A stretch of 64,000 bases of DNA from contig NZ_JAGGKS010000004.1 in the NCBI RefSeq assembly GCF_017873955.1, positions 1-64,000 on the forward strand, read 5' to 3'. The notes under the pieces are model-generated. The model saw only the letters and a list, made by a program, of their open reading frames with translations, did not search any database and was not told the origin of the DNA. The stretch is from Sedimentibacter acidaminivorans. Lineage in GTDB: Bacteria > Bacillota > Clostridia > Tissierellales > Sedimentibacteraceae. Within the stretch, counting starts at the first letter, position 1; every line of letters begins with the position of its first letter. The position numbers and the translations under genes were made by a program. Shown piece by piece: positions 16,846 to 26,363 of the stretch.

Positions 16846-17589
16846 TTATTCAAATACTTCTATTTTATATTTGTTTTTTAGTTCTTCTTTTTTGTTTATA
16901 TAAACTTTATCTTGCTTTGCCATAACACAATTTTTTCTTATGTCTTCTTTAACTTCCTCTAATTCTGAATCTCTAGCAGGTACATGGTCAATTAATTTAA
17001 TTATGTGATATCCAAATTGAGTTTTAACAGGATCACTTATTTCACCTTTTTTCATTGCAAAAGCTGCATCTTCAAATTCTTTTACCATTTGTCCTCTGCC
17101 AAATTGACCCAAATCTCCACCAGCTGTTTTAGAAGGACAACTTGAATACTGCTGTGCTGCTTCTTCAAATGATAAACCATCTGTTAAATCTTCTAAAACT
17201 TCATTTGCTTTTTCTTCTGTATCAACTAAAATATGGCTTGCTTTCACCATTTCATTTGTTTTAAACAAATGTTTATTCTTTTCGTAATACTCTTCTATTT
17301 CTTCATCTGATACAGTAACCTTATTTAACATTTTGCTCAATCCATATTGTTGAAGCATTGACTTTTTCATTGTATCAAGTGCTTTAATGAATTCCTCATC
17401 TTTATCCAAACCATTTTCAATTGAATCTGAATACACCAATTCATGCATCACAAGCTCTTCAATTAATTTTTTTCTTCCTTCTTCACCTTGAAAATATTGT
17501 GCATTTTGTCCTAAATTATTCATTAACAACCTAAAATCTGACTCTCTTACTTCTCTTCCATCTACAACTGCTATTAACTTATTATCCAT
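16846..17589 (-). CDS. PpiC-type (parvulin) peptidyl-prolyl isomerase, cytoplasmic
   Basis: 247 aa. A helical SurA/PrsA-like N-terminal part (about 1-105) is followed by a parvulin domain (VKASHILVDTEEKANEV near 115, GGDLGQFGRGQMVKEFEDAAFAM near 160, TQFGYHIIKLID near 193). There is no signal peptide or lipobox, unlike PrsA, so it probably works in the cytoplasm as a folding helper. A terminator follows, and the tRNA-Leu gene lies just downstream. Confidence 0.88.
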   Translation of the reverse strand: MDNKLIAVVDGREVRESDFRLLMNNLGQNAQYFQGEEGRKKLIEELVMHELVYSDSIENGLDKDEEFIKALDTMKKSMLQQYGLSKMLNKVTVSDEEIEEYYEKNKHLFKTNEMVKASHILVDTEEKANEVLEDLTDGLSFEEAAQQYSSCPSKTAGGDLGQFGRGQMVKEFEDAAFAMKKGEISDPVKTQFGYHIIKLIDHVPARDSELEEVKEDIRKNCVMAKQDKVYINKKEELKNKYKIEVFE

Positions 17590-17677
17590 TTGTACTCCTA
17601 ATTTTTATTTTGTATTTTAGTTTTGCTTATATAATAAACAAGAGGGCACAAGACCCCCCTTTTTGATTAGTTTATTT

Positions 17678-17944
17678 TTATTCTTCTTCGTCCATTGATT
17701 CTAATAATGTTGATAATTCTGTTATGCATTTATCTTCATCTGAACCTTTGGTTAATATTATCAGCTCATCGCCTTTCATAGCACCAAGTGCCATTATACT
17801 AATGATGCTCTTTCCATTAGCCTCTTGTATTCCTTTTTTAATAATAATTTCACTATCAAAAACTCTTGCTTTTTTAACAAATATGGCTGCCGGTCTAGCG
17901 TGCAATCCAATTTTATTTTTTAATATTACTTTTTGAGATCTCAT
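17678..17944 (-). CDS. ptsH: phosphocarrier protein HPr
   Basis: 88 aa. The active-site histidine is in KIGLHARPAAIF (His15) and the regulatory serine in NGKSIISIMALGA (Ser46). It carries phosphate from Enzyme I to sugar permeases; its Ser-phosphorylated form is the CcpA co-repressor in Firmicutes. His15 distinguishes it from Crh. The ATG lies within whiA, overlapping it by 32 bp. In Bacillus the Nudix-rapZ-glmR-whiA-crh cluster has the same ends; rapZ and glmR are missing here, so HPr stands where Crh would be. Confidence 0.93.
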   Translation of the reverse strand: MRSQKVILKNKIGLHARPAAIFVKKARVFDSEIIIKKGIQEANGKSIISIMALGAMKGDELIILTKGSDEDKCITELSTLLESMDEEE

Positions 17945-18908
17945 ATTTTACACCTCTCTTCTCCTGTTCTAATAATTCTTCAGCAATTTCTTCAATTTTT
18001 CTTAATCTATGATTCACACCTGATTTACCTAGGGGCGGGTCTAACATTTCACCAAGCTCTTTTAAACTTGCATTTTTATGTTTTAATCTTAAATATGCTA
18101 GCTCTCTTAAATTTTCAGGTAGCTTATCTATGGCTTTGTATTTCTTTAAAATTTTTATTTGTCTAATTTGCCTCATTGATGTATCTACTATTTTGTCAAG
18201 ATTAGCTGTTTCACAATTAATAACCCTATTTATTCTATTTCTAGTTTCTTTTATTACTCTCACATTTTCAAAATTTAGAAGTGCATTATGAGAGCCCATA
18301 ACTGCCATTAAATCAGATATTTGCTCACCTTCCTTTATATATGTAATATAATAATTTTTTCTAAATATAGTTTTTGCATTTATATCATAAGTTTTTAAAA
18401 GTTCACAAATACCTTGACTATGTTCTTCTTTGTTATTTACAAACTCTGCATGATATGATTTTTCAGGGTCACTAATTGAACCACATCCCATAAAAGAAGC
18501 TTTTACATACGCTCTCTTACAGCAATCGTTTTTCAATATACCTAAAGGAACTCCATAATCAAAGTTCATAAAGTTTATTTCTTCATCTTTTATTAGATTA
18601 ATATCCTTTAGAAAACTTTTAACCTTTTCTTCTTCAATTCTAATACCATAACTATTGTGTTTTTTAAGCCTGTTACTTTTTTTAACACTTACTTCTGTTG
18701 ACATATTATACAATACTTTTAACAATCTAAAAATTCTCCTTGCGATAGCAGCATTCTCTGTTACAAGTTCAATTTCAATTTTGTTAAATCCTTTAAGTGT
18801 AATATACCCTGTTGTTCTTAATAATGCTGCGATTTCAGCTTTAGCACAACACATATCAGTTATTTCTGTTCTAGATAATTCATTTTTTATCACTGAAGAA
18901 AAAGTCAT
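17913..18908 (-). CDS. whiA: WhiA, DNA-binding protein with homing-endonuclease fold
   Basis: 331 aa. The LAGLIDADG-like N-terminal domain (CCAKAEIAALLRTTGYI; RAYVKASFMGCGSISDPEKSYHAEF) is followed by the WhiA helix-turn-helix (LAYLRLKHKNASLKELGEML...GKSGVNHRLRKI). WhiA affects chromosome segregation and cell division in Firmicutes and sporulation in actinobacteria. It is preceded by a Nudix gene by 11 bp and overlaps HPr by 32 bp, one transcription unit. A short tail (KYEISKSNIKK) is created by the overlap. Confidence 0.95.
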   Translation of the reverse strand: MTFSSVIKNELSRTEITDMCCAKAEIAALLRTTGYITLKGFNKIEIELVTENAAIARRIFRLLKVLYNMSTEVSVKKSNRLKKHNSYGIRIEEEKVKSFLKDINLIKDEEINFMNFDYGVPLGILKNDCCKRAYVKASFMGCGSISDPEKSYHAEFVNNKEEHSQGICELLKTYDINAKTIFRKNYYITYIKEGEQISDLMAVMGSHNALLNFENVRVIKETRNRINRVINCETANLDKIVDTSMRQIRQIKILKKYKAIDKLPENLRELAYLRLKHKNASLKELGEMLDPPLGKSGVNHRLRKIEEIAEELLEQEKRGVKYEISKSNIKK

Positions 18909-18919
18909 GTTCTCTCCCC

Positions 18920-19345
18920 TTATTTATAACAATGGAATTTAATATCCTCTATAGCTTTTTTTATGATTTTTCTTTCATCATCATAACGAGCAATCATTAA
19001 TGTTCTTTCAAAAGGAAGAAACTTAGCTTCTCTAAAGCCTTCATTTTTTTGAGCAGTGCAGTTCATATTTCGTGCCACCATAAGATACCAATATACTTGT
19101 TTGTTTATTCTAACTTTTTCTTTAAAACAAGTTCTATTAAATTCATAATTTATTTTACCAAGATATTTTATGACATTTACCTTTGCTTTACTTTCTTCGA
19201 GGACCTCTCTTATAGCTGCATCTTTTATTGTTTCATTTTCTTCTACTCTTCCCTTAGGAAGAACCCAATCTCCATTGAATTTTCTTAGCATCAAAATATT
19301 ATTTCTAAAAAAAACAATGCCACCTGCACTAACCTCTTCAACCAT
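18920..19345 (-). CDS. Nudix hydrolase (YvcI-like position)
   Basis: 141 aa. The Nudix box reads G-RVEEN-E-TIKDAAI-REVLEES-KAKV (about 32-54), complete in its metal-binding glutamates; the usual glycine near the end is replaced. The N-terminus SAGGIVFF and C-terminal helices are usual. It hydrolyses a nucleoside diphosphate derivative, substrate not predictable. It starts the whiA-ptsH operon, as yvcI does in Bacillus. Confidence 0.88.
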   Translation of the reverse strand: MVEEVSAGGIVFFRNNILMLRKFNGDWVLPKGRVEENETIKDAAIREVLEESKAKVNVIKYLGKINYEFNRTCFKEKVRINKQVYWYLMVARNMNCTAQKNEGFREAKFLPFERTLMIARYDDERKIIKKAIEDIKFHCYK

Positions 19346-19511
19346 ATAATTGCCTCGCTACCTAATATCGTAGTTATTATAATAACACAATATTATTAAA
19401 AATAAAACATATATTTATAGTTTACAATAAAAGCAAATATATTTCAACTACTTTAACATAAAATTTATCATTAATTATTTAATATTAGGTATATAAATAT
19501 AAATCAAACAA

Positions 19512-20651
19512 TTAATCTGGCCTTTTTCCAAAATACTGATAATAGTTAACTTTTAAATCACCATTGAAGAGCTTCCTCTTCTTATCTGCTTTCTTACCAT
19601 ATTCATTTTCAAAAGACTCAACTGCTGTAATTATATATTTAGACCAAGTATTATCTTTACCAAAAACTTGACCTAACTTTCTATGTATATTTTCAATATT
19701 TAATACATCTCCTATACGGTCCCCATATGGCGGATTAGTAATCAGTATACCATATTCACAAATAGGTTTTTCAATTTGATTAATATCTTTTACAAAAAAT
19801 TCTATACAATCATCTACACCTGCTTCTATTGCATTTTCTTTAGCAATTTTTATTGCCTTTTCACTGACATCAGAAGCATAGATTTTTATTTCTGAATCTA
19901 GATCTATTTTTTTCCTTGCTTCTATTTTAACCTTTTTCCAATATTCCTCTTTTACAATTGGCCATTTTTGAGATGCAAATGACCTATTTAAGCCAGGTGC
20001 AATATTTCTACCTATTAAAGCGGCTTCTATTGGTATTGTTCCTGAACCACACATTGGGTCATAAAGTATCCTATCCTTATTCCAATAACTTAGCATTACA
20101 AGGGCAGCTGCCATAGTTTCTTTTAGTGGGGCTTCAGTTGATCTTGCTCTATAACCTCTTTTAAACAATCCTTCTCTAGCTCCTGTAGTATCAATAGAAA
20201 CTGTTGCAATATCTTTGTGTATTGATATTAATATAGTGTATTCTTCCCCTGTTTCTGGCATCCATTGCACATCATATTCTTCACATAACTTTTTAGATAC
20301 TGCTTTTTTTACTATTGCTTGACAATCTGGAGTACTATAAAGTTTTGATTTAACTGATTTTCCTTTAACTGTAAACTTTCCATCTTTTGTTATCCATTTT
20401 TCCCATGGTAATTCATATGTTTTATCAAAAAGTTCTTCAAAGCTAAGTGCTTCAAATTGACCCATAACAAGCATTACTCTATCTGCACATCTTAAGTTAA
20501 TATTTGTCCTTGGAATATCCTCTATTTCTCCATCAAAATACATCCATCCATTGTCAGTATTTACATTTTCATAACCAAGCCCCTGTAGTTCCCTTTTTAC
20601 TATTGCTTCCAATCCAAAGGCTGAAATTGCAGCTAATTTTATTTTACTCAT
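19512..20651 (-). CDS. THUMP-domain 23S rRNA (guanine-N2) methyltransferase, RlmL/YpsC-like
   Basis: 379 aa: an N-terminal THUMP RNA-binding domain (about 40-155), then UPF0020 methyltransferase with DPMCGSGTIPIEAALI (about 190-205) and the catalytic LITNPPYGDRI (about 302-312). This is the Firmicute YpsC class, shorter than E. coli RlmKL because the second methyltransferase is absent. GGAAAA before the ATG. Stands alone between whiA cluster and a PAS regulator. Confidence 0.9.
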   Translation of the reverse strand: MSKIKLAAISAFGLEAIVKRELQGLGYENVNTDNGWMYFDGEIEDIPRTNINLRCADRVMLVMGQFEALSFEELFDKTYELPWEKWITKDGKFTVKGKSVKSKLYSTPDCQAIVKKAVSKKLCEEYDVQWMPETGEEYTILISIHKDIATVSIDTTGAREGLFKRGYRARSTEAPLKETMAAALVMLSYWNKDRILYDPMCGSGTIPIEAALIGRNIAPGLNRSFASQKWPIVKEEYWKKVKIEARKKIDLDSEIKIYASDVSEKAIKIAKENAIEAGVDDCIEFFVKDINQIEKPICEYGILITNPPYGDRIGDVLNIENIHRKLGQVFGKDNTWSKYIITAVESFENEYGKKADKKRKLFNGDLKVNYYQYFGKRPD

Positions 20652-20716
20652 AGTTTTCCTTTCTTTTAAAAAAAAGTTCTTTATTGTTTAACATCATAAG
20701 ACCACAAGGATCCCCT

Positions 20717-22144
20717 CTATTTTTCACTCACTGCTATATTGTACTTTTCTAGTTTATAATATAATGTTGCCCTCGGTAACTTTAGTTTTTTAGCTACTTC
20801 TGATTTATTATTATTTAAATCCTTCATAGTTTCTAATATTATTCTTTTTTCTATACTAGACATATATTCCTCTAAACCGCTCTCCGAGTCTTTAATTTCT
20901 GATAAATTTAGAATTTTACCGATTCTATCAACTTTTATTTTTTGCATATAACTAGGTAGAAATTCTTTTTCAATTTTTCCTTTTCCACTTTGAGATGCAT
21001 ATACAACCGAGCTTTGAATAATATTTCTTAGTTCCCTAACATTGCCTTCCCAACTGTAAGCAAAGAATATATCAAGAATATCTTTTGGAATTTCTATAAT
21101 ATTTATTCCTTGTTCCATACAAAATTCTTGAAGAAATTTATTAGCAAGCAGAACTATATCTCCTTTTCTATCTCTCAGTGGAGGAATATTCACTTGAAAA
21201 ACATCAAGTCTATAATATAAATCCCTTCTAAACTTGTTTTCACTAATTAAATCTCTAATCTCTTTGTTAGTTGCAGAAATAATTCTTACATTAATCTTTA
21301 TTGCCTTGTTTCCACCTACTCTAGTTACTTCACCATCTTCTAAAACCCTCAACAACTTCGGTTGAAGCTCAATAGGCATATCCCCAATTTCATCAAGAAA
21401 TAATGTTCCTCCTTCAGCTTCTTCAAATTTCCCTTTTTTAGCAACATTTTTAGCACCTGTAAATGCTCCTGGTTCATAACCAAACAATTCACTTTCAAAC
21501 AACTCATTTGGTATAGCACTGCAGTTTATAGGAATAAATTTACCCTTTCGACCACTTTCGTAATGTATTGCTTTTGCAAATAATTCTTTTCCTGTACCAC
21601 TTTCCCCTCTTAAAAGTATATTCAAAGGAGTTTTAGAAATATTCTTACAAATGTTAATCACCTGAATAAAAGAAGAATTATTACTTATAATTTTACTAAA
21701 ATAAGATTCACCCGTTAAAGATATCTTTGAAAATTCTTTTTCTAACTGTAACAAACTAAGTTGAGTTTTATTAAGCAAATCACTTAGCTTAACAATTTCT
21801 GTAATATCTCTATCCCTAGCCAGTGCCCCGATTATATTTCCAGACTTATCAAGAAGTGGTGCAGCACTTAAAACTATGTAGCTATTTTGTCTAGGACTAT
21901 TGTATACATTGTAATATGATGAGCCTTTATCTAAAACTTTAGGTAAAATGGCCCCTGGAAAAAACGATAATATATCTTTTCCTAAAATTTCATGCCTAGA
22001 TACTCCATAGTACTTTTCTGCAGTTGAATTAAAAAATATAACCTTACATTTTTCATCAACAATAGTTATAGAATCTGGAATATTATCTAAAATATATTCA
22101 AACATTTCTTGGTCATGTTCATTGAAATTAGATTTAAAAATCAT
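20717..22144 (-). CDS. PAS-domain sigma-54-dependent transcriptional activator
   Basis: 475 aa. A PAS sensor (about 10-125, ILDNIPDSITIVDEKCKVIFFN), the AAA+ domain with Walker A GESGTGKE (near 178), the sigma-54 contact loop GYEPGAFTGAK (near 235), Walker B GGTLFLDEIGDMP and arginine finger region, and a Fis-type helix-turn-helix at the end (NNKSEVAKKLKLPRATLYYKL). No phosphoreceiver domain, so it should sense a ligand or redox state through PAS. No convincing -24/-12 promoter is seen next to it, so its target lies elsewhere. Confidence 0.93.
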   Translation of the reverse strand: MIFKSNFNEHDQEMFEYILDNIPDSITIVDEKCKVIFFNSTAEKYYGVSRHEILGKDILSFFPGAILPKVLDKGSSYYNVYNSPRQNSYIVLSAAPLLDKSGNIIGALARDRDITEIVKLSDLLNKTQLSLLQLEKEFSKISLTGESYFSKIISNNSSFIQVINICKNISKTPLNILLRGESGTGKELFAKAIHYESGRKGKFIPINCSAIPNELFESELFGYEPGAFTGAKNVAKKGKFEEAEGGTLFLDEIGDMPIELQPKLLRVLEDGEVTRVGGNKAIKINVRIISATNKEIRDLISENKFRRDLYYRLDVFQVNIPPLRDRKGDIVLLANKFLQEFCMEQGINIIEIPKDILDIFFAYSWEGNVRELRNIIQSSVVYASQSGKGKIEKEFLPSYMQKIKVDRIGKILNLSEIKDSESGLEEYMSSIEKRIILETMKDLNNNKSEVAKKLKLPRATLYYKLEKYNIAVSEK

Positions 22145-22229
22145 TAATATTCACCTCTTTAAACATAGTTTTGCTTCAACTGCTCTCTTGAAATTTATAT
22201 TATTATACTATAGTTTTTAGTTCTACAGT

Positions 22230-23381
22230 TTATCTATTAATATCTCCACGTTCTATAAACAAATTTTCTAAATTCCAAAACTTTTTAAATTCTTCGTATT
22301 GATGCTTTGCTTTAGAAGTTTCTTTATTAGTTTTTATAGCTTTTATTAAAATATTTTTAGGTGTATGTTCCATTGATATGAATTCAAGCAATTGAACTTT
22401 GTACCCCTTTGTTTCTAAAAACAAACTTCTTAAAGAATCTGTAACCAATGACGACATTCTTTCCTTTATGAGCCCATGTTTCAACATTGGTTCTAAATTT
22501 TCATTTTCTATTTTATTATAAAATTCATGTTGACAGCAAGGTACTGACAAAATTATATCTGTATTCCAATTAATCGCCTTTAATAATGCAGCATCTGTTG
22601 CATTATCACACGCATGAAGTGTAACAATCATATCTACTTTTGATTTGTAGACAAAATCCTTTATGTCACCAATTTTAAACTCTAGATTTTTATAGCCAAG
22701 CTTTTTTGAGGTTTCATTGCAAAATTCAATTACATCTTCTTTTAAATCCAATCCTATTATCCTAACCTTCATATTCCTAACATTATAAAAATAGTGATAT
22801 AGAGCAAATGTAAGATATGCTTTACCACATCCAAAATCAATTATCATAAAATTATCGCTAAGTTTACTATCTCTTAAAGAATCATCCACTATTTCTAAAA
22901 ATTTATTAATTTGTTTAAATTTATCATATTTTTTAGCATATACAAGACCTTCTTGATTCATAACCCCAAGTTCAACAAGAAAGCTACATGGTTCGCCTTC
23001 ATTAATTATATATTGTTTTTTCTTATTATGTTCCATCAGTAACAACTGTTTTGAAGGTTCCTTTTCTATCATTTTAATACTACCTTTTTTACTAACAATA
23101 AGCTGATAATCAGAATCTTCAGTAAACAAATTAATATTTCTATACTCATTTTTGATTAATTCAAAAATTATCTCACCCGCATTTTCATATTTTAAATTCT
23201 CATGAAAAACTTTTGTTTCGGTATACTTTTCAAGTTGAATCACTTTTTCTTCTTTTATTTCAATTGCTCTCGCTGTTATTTTTTTATACGGATTTTCTGA
23301 CTTTTTTCTTGGAGTTGTAAATATGCTATATATAAACTTCCCCTCACTAATACATTGTTCAATTATTTGTTCTACATTCAA
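22230..23381 (-). CDS. class I SAM methyltransferase, Methyltransf_32/METTL25-like
   Basis: 383 aa. The first 150 residues resemble no domain I know. From about 175 the SAM site is DFGCGKAYLTFALYHY, followed by GLDLKEDVIEFC and TLHACDNATDAAL...SVPCCQHEFY, which fit the methyltransferase-32 group. The start is TTG, with GGTTAGG upstream. Substrate unknown; rRNA or tRNA is likely from the group. Confidence 0.7.
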   Translation of the reverse strand: MNVEQIIEQCISEGKFIYSIFTTPRKKSENPYKKITARAIEIKEEKVIQLEKYTETKVFHENLKYENAGEIIFELIKNEYRNINLFTEDSDYQLIVSKKGSIKMIEKEPSKQLLLMEHNKKKQYIINEGEPCSFLVELGVMNQEGLVYAKKYDKFKQINKFLEIVDDSLRDSKLSDNFMIIDFGCGKAYLTFALYHYFYNVRNMKVRIIGLDLKEDVIEFCNETSKKLGYKNLEFKIGDIKDFVYKSKVDMIVTLHACDNATDAALLKAINWNTDIILSVPCCQHEFYNKIENENLEPMLKHGLIKERMSSLVTDSLRSLFLETKGYKVQLLEFISMEHTPKNILIKAIKTNKETSKAKHQYEEFKKFWNLENLFIERGDINR

Positions 23382-23427
23382 AATTATACCTAACCCTTCT
23401 TACCTTCCTTTACCTGTCCCTTGCCTT

Positions 23428-23593
23428 GTGAAAAATAATATTTTATTCTGACTTAGCGCATATTTTGTGAAATTGTACGAGAATTACAAAACAGTTTTGG
23501 CACATTTAGCGAAGCGTATGTGTGCCATTGTTTTGTAATTCGAAGTTACAATTTCCAAAATTTTAGCAGGAAGAATAAAATATTATTTTTCAC
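23428..23593. repeat. 166-bp nested palindromic element with 22-bp perfect terminal inverted repeats
   Basis: Perfect 22-bp terminal inverted repeats (23428-23449, 23572-23593; GTGAAAAATAATATTTTATT inward). Inside are further perfect arms: AAATTGTA/TACAATTT (23470-23477, 23547-23554), GAATTACAAAACA/TGTTTTGTAATTC (23481-23493, 23529-23541) and TGGCACA/TGTGCCA (23498-23504, 23521-23527). The tip holds GCGAAGC (23509-23515), a known ultra-stable mini-hairpin. The right end reaches into the glnS stop codon. No coding capacity and no clear target duplication. MITE, REP-like unit or elaborate terminator are the options. Confidence 0.8.
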
Positions 23594-25272
23594 TACTTAT
23601 AACTACTCTTCAACGAAACAATCCTATTAAAAACAATATTATCCTTAGTTGAATCTTTATCAATAATAAAATACCCATGTCTCATAAATTGAAATCTATC
23701 ACCAACATTTTTATCAGCCATAGTTGGTTCAACCTTACAATTCTTTAATACAACTTTAGAATTAGGATTAAGTTTCTCTAAGAAATTAGATTTATCATAA
23801 TCTTCATCATTCATCATATAATCGTATAATCTTACTTCAGCATCAATAGAATGCTTTGCAGATACCCAATGAAGAGTTCCCTTCACTTTTCTACCTTTAA
23901 ATCCTGTTCCACTTTTTGTTTCTGGATCATATGTGCAATGAATTTCTAAAACATTCCCATTTTCATCCTTTACAAAATCTTCACACTTAACGAAATAAGC
24001 ATTTCTTAATCTAACTTCATTTCCTGGGAAAAGCCTATAATATTTTTTAGGGGGATTTTCCATAAAATCTTCCCTCTCTATATAAACCTCTTTGCTAAAT
24101 GGAATCATTCGAGTTCCCATTTCTGGGTTGTCAGCATTGTTTTCAGCTTCAACATACTCTACTTTGTCATCAGGATAATTTGTTATTACAACCTTAATTG
24201 GATCTAAAACTGCCATAGTACGAGGCACCTTAAAACTTAAATCATCTCTAATTGCATGTTCAAGCATCCCTATATCAACAACACTTTGAGCTTTTGAAAC
24301 TCCTATTGCTTCACAAAAGTTATTTATAGCCTCTGGTGTATATCCCCTTCTTCTAAGTGCTGTTACAGTAGGCATACGTGGATCATCCCATCCATCAACA
24401 TATCCTTCTTCAACCATTCTTTTTAGATATCTTTTACCCATCATGGTTTTTGTAAGATACAACTTTGCAAACTCTATTTGCTTTGTAGGTGCTTTTTTAA
24501 AATCATCAAGATTACTTAAAATCCAATCATAAAAAGGTCTATGATCCTCAAATTCCAAAGTACATATAGAATGTGTAATCCCCTCTATAGCATCCTCTAT
24601 AGGGTGTGCAAAATCATACATAGGATAAATACACCACTTATCACCTGTATTATGATGAGATTCTTTAAGAATTCTATAAATTACAGGGTCCCTCATATTT
24701 ATATTAGGGCTAGACATATCAATTTTAGCCCTAAGAACTTTTTCTCCATTTTTATATAATCCAGTTTTCATTTTATCAAATAAATCTAGGTTTTCTTCAA
24801 CAGTTCTATTTCTATGTGGACTTTCTTTTCCTGGTTCAGTTAATGTTCCCCTATACTCACGAATTTCATCAGCTGAAAGGTCATCTACAAAAGCCAAGCC
24901 TTTTTTTATCAGCTCTATTGCATACTGGTACATTTTATCAAAATAATTTGATGCATAGAGTATTTTGCCTTCCCATTCAGGGCATAACCACTTTACATCT
25001 TTTATTATAGACTCAACAAACGAATCATCTTCCTTTGATGGATTTGTATCATCAAATCTTAAATTAAATGTACCATTATTTTTCTTTGCAATGTTATAAT
25101 TTAAGCAAATTGATTTTGCATGACCAACATGAAGGTATCCATTAGGTTCTGGTGGAAACCTTGTGCATATTCTTGAATCGTATGTACCTTTTATGTTGTC
25201 TTCATTTATAATTTTTTGTATAAAGTTTACCGATTCCCTGTTATTGTTTTCATTCGAATTATTTTCGCTCAT
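23593..25272 (-). CDS. glnS: glutaminyl-tRNA synthetase
   Basis: 559 aa, full class I synthetase. The HIGH motif is in [20 protein letters not shown] (about 37-56), the Gln-specific [14 protein letters not shown] and [18 protein letters not shown] are present, and the two anticodon-binding barrels follow. At the KMSKS loop it reads [10 protein letters not shown] rather than the usual VMSKRKL, a group-specific change that keeps Lys-Arg. It charges tRNA-Gln directly in the cytoplasm. The start has AGGAGG. A candidate promoter TTGAAA-N16-TAATAT lies about 60-80 bp upstream. Confidence 0.93.
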   Translation of the reverse strand: MSENNSNENNNRESVNFIQKIINEDNIKGTYDSRICTRFPPEPNGYLHVGHAKSICLNYNIAKKNNGTFNLRFDDTNPSKEDDSFVESIIKDVKWLCPEWEGKILYASNYFDKMYQYAIELIKKGLAFVDDLSADEIREYRGTLTEPGKESPHRNRTVEENLDLFDKMKTGLYKNGEKVLRAKIDMSSPNINMRDPVIYRILKESHHNTGDKWCIYPMYDFAHPIEDAIEGITHSICTLEFEDHRPFYDWILSNLDDFKKAPTKQIEFAKLYLTKTMMGKRYLKRMVEEGYVDGWDDPRMPTVTALRRRGYTPEAINNFCEAIGVSKAQSVVDIGMLEHAIRDDLSFKVPRTMAVLDPIKVVITNYPDDKVEYVEAENNADNPEMGTRMIPFSKEVYIEREDFMENPPKKYYRLFPGNEVRLRNAYFVKCEDFVKDENGNVLEIHCTYDPETKSGTGFKGRKVKGTLHWVSAKHSIDAEVRLYDYMMNDEDYDKSNFLEKLNPNSKVVLKNCKVEPTMADKNVGDRFQFMRHGYFIIDKDSTKDNIVFNRIVSLKSSYK

Positions 25273-25391
25273 TTAATTCCTCCTAATATATTAAGCATAT
25301 CAACATTTCTATAATATTTATAATCTTTTTTATTATATTACCACAATTTCGCAATTTTTCAAGGATATTTTTTGATATATATTATAATACA

Positions 25392-25423
25392 AAAAAATAA
25401 GCCCTATAAAAGACTTATTTTTT
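25392..25423 (-). terminator. terminator of the betaine ABC transporter operon
   Basis: Perfect 10-bp stem AAAAAATAAG/CTTATTTTTT with a 12-base loop, directly after the binding-protein stop codon, T-run on the minus strand. Confidence 0.88.
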
Positions 25424-25431
25424 ATTATAAA

Positions 25432-26340
25432 TTATTTAGTTAAATCTTCTATTGAATTTATATCCATATATGCAGGAACAACTAAACCAATTTTTGCCTC
25501 TTCCAAGTTTGGACCTAGGTCTTCAACCTGTTCTTTGTAATCAGACATATATTTTTCATGAGTTCCTGGTAACCATGCCGCAACAATTGCATCTGCATCT
25601 CCACTTGCAACTGCAGCCCACATTGGTCCTGCATCCACTTGTGTAAGCGTAACATCGTAACCCATATCTTCCAACACTAACCCAATAACATTAGTAGATG
25701 CGATTTCTGTATCCCATGCAACGTAAGCTAATTTCACTTCATCACCATCTACTTTTTCTGCATCAGCAATCCATTCATTTACTTTATCTTGATTATCATC
25801 AATCCATTGTCTTGCAACTTCTTTAACATCTGCTCCATTATTAACTTGTAGCATTACTGTCTCCATATCTTCCGAAGTCCAATAAAACTTATCTAATATA
25901 TTGTACGCATTTGCTTTATCTTCTTTTAATCCCAGACGAGCGATTGTATTTATATGTTCAGCTCCACCAAAAACACCCTTAGGGTCTTCTAAATACTTCA
26001 AATCATATTTAGCAAACATCCAGTGAGGTGACCAACCTGTTATAATAATTGGTTCCTCATTTTCTATTGCATCTGCAAGTGCTTGAGTCATAGCAGCACC
26101 CGAACTAGTCTGTACATTATAATCCAATCCATATTCTTCAACAGCTTTTTCTGCTGCCTGAACAACTCCCGCACCAGCATCTATACCAGTTATCTTATAA
26201 TCTAACTGTTTCCCTAGAGCTTCTTCACTTTTTGCATTTTCTGTGTCATTTTTTGGCTCATTACTACTGCAACCTACAACGGCTAAAGATAAAACTACAC
26301 ACGTTAAAATACCTAATTTCCTCAATTTGTTTTTAATCAT
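25432..26340 (-). CDS. glycine betaine/proline ABC transporter, substrate-binding lipoprotein
   Basis: 302 aa from an ATG behind TTGGAGG; an in-frame TTG five codons earlier overlaps that site. Signal peptide and lipobox are ILTCVVLSLAVVGC (Cys near 24). The OpuAC-type fold follows, with tryptophans for cation-pi binding of a quaternary amine (ITGWSPHWMFAKYDL near 100, DKFYWTSED near 148, AYVAWDTEIAST near 205, MWAAVASGDADAIVAAWLPGTHEKY near 245). It captures betaine at the outer face for the permease and ATPase encoded upstream. Whether it takes ergothioneine, like EgtU-type proteins, cannot be judged. Confidence 0.9.
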   Translation of the reverse strand: MIKNKLRKLGILTCVVLSLAVVGCSSNEPKNDTENAKSEEALGKQLDYKITGIDAGAGVVQAAEKAVEEYGLDYNVQTSSGAAMTQALADAIENEEPIIITGWSPHWMFAKYDLKYLEDPKGVFGGAEHINTIARLGLKEDKANAYNILDKFYWTSEDMETVMLQVNNGADVKEVARQWIDDNQDKVNEWIADAEKVDGDEVKLAYVAWDTEIASTNVIGLVLEDMGYDVTLTQVDAGPMWAAVASGDADAIVAAWLPGTHEKYMSDYKEQVEDLGPNLEEAKIGLVVPAYMDINSIEDLTK

Positions 26341-26363
26341 ACTAATTTCCTCCAAGTTTTTAT

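Noticed and set aside
17638-17668. Terminator after HPr (GAGGG...CCCCCC)
   Set aside because: The stem is short and mismatched; not strong enough to list as a feature.
20717-22144. Sigma-54 -24/-12 promoter as the local target of the PAS activator
   Set aside because: Gaps around the activator and the Mo/W island show no convincing TGGCAC-N5-TTGCA element.
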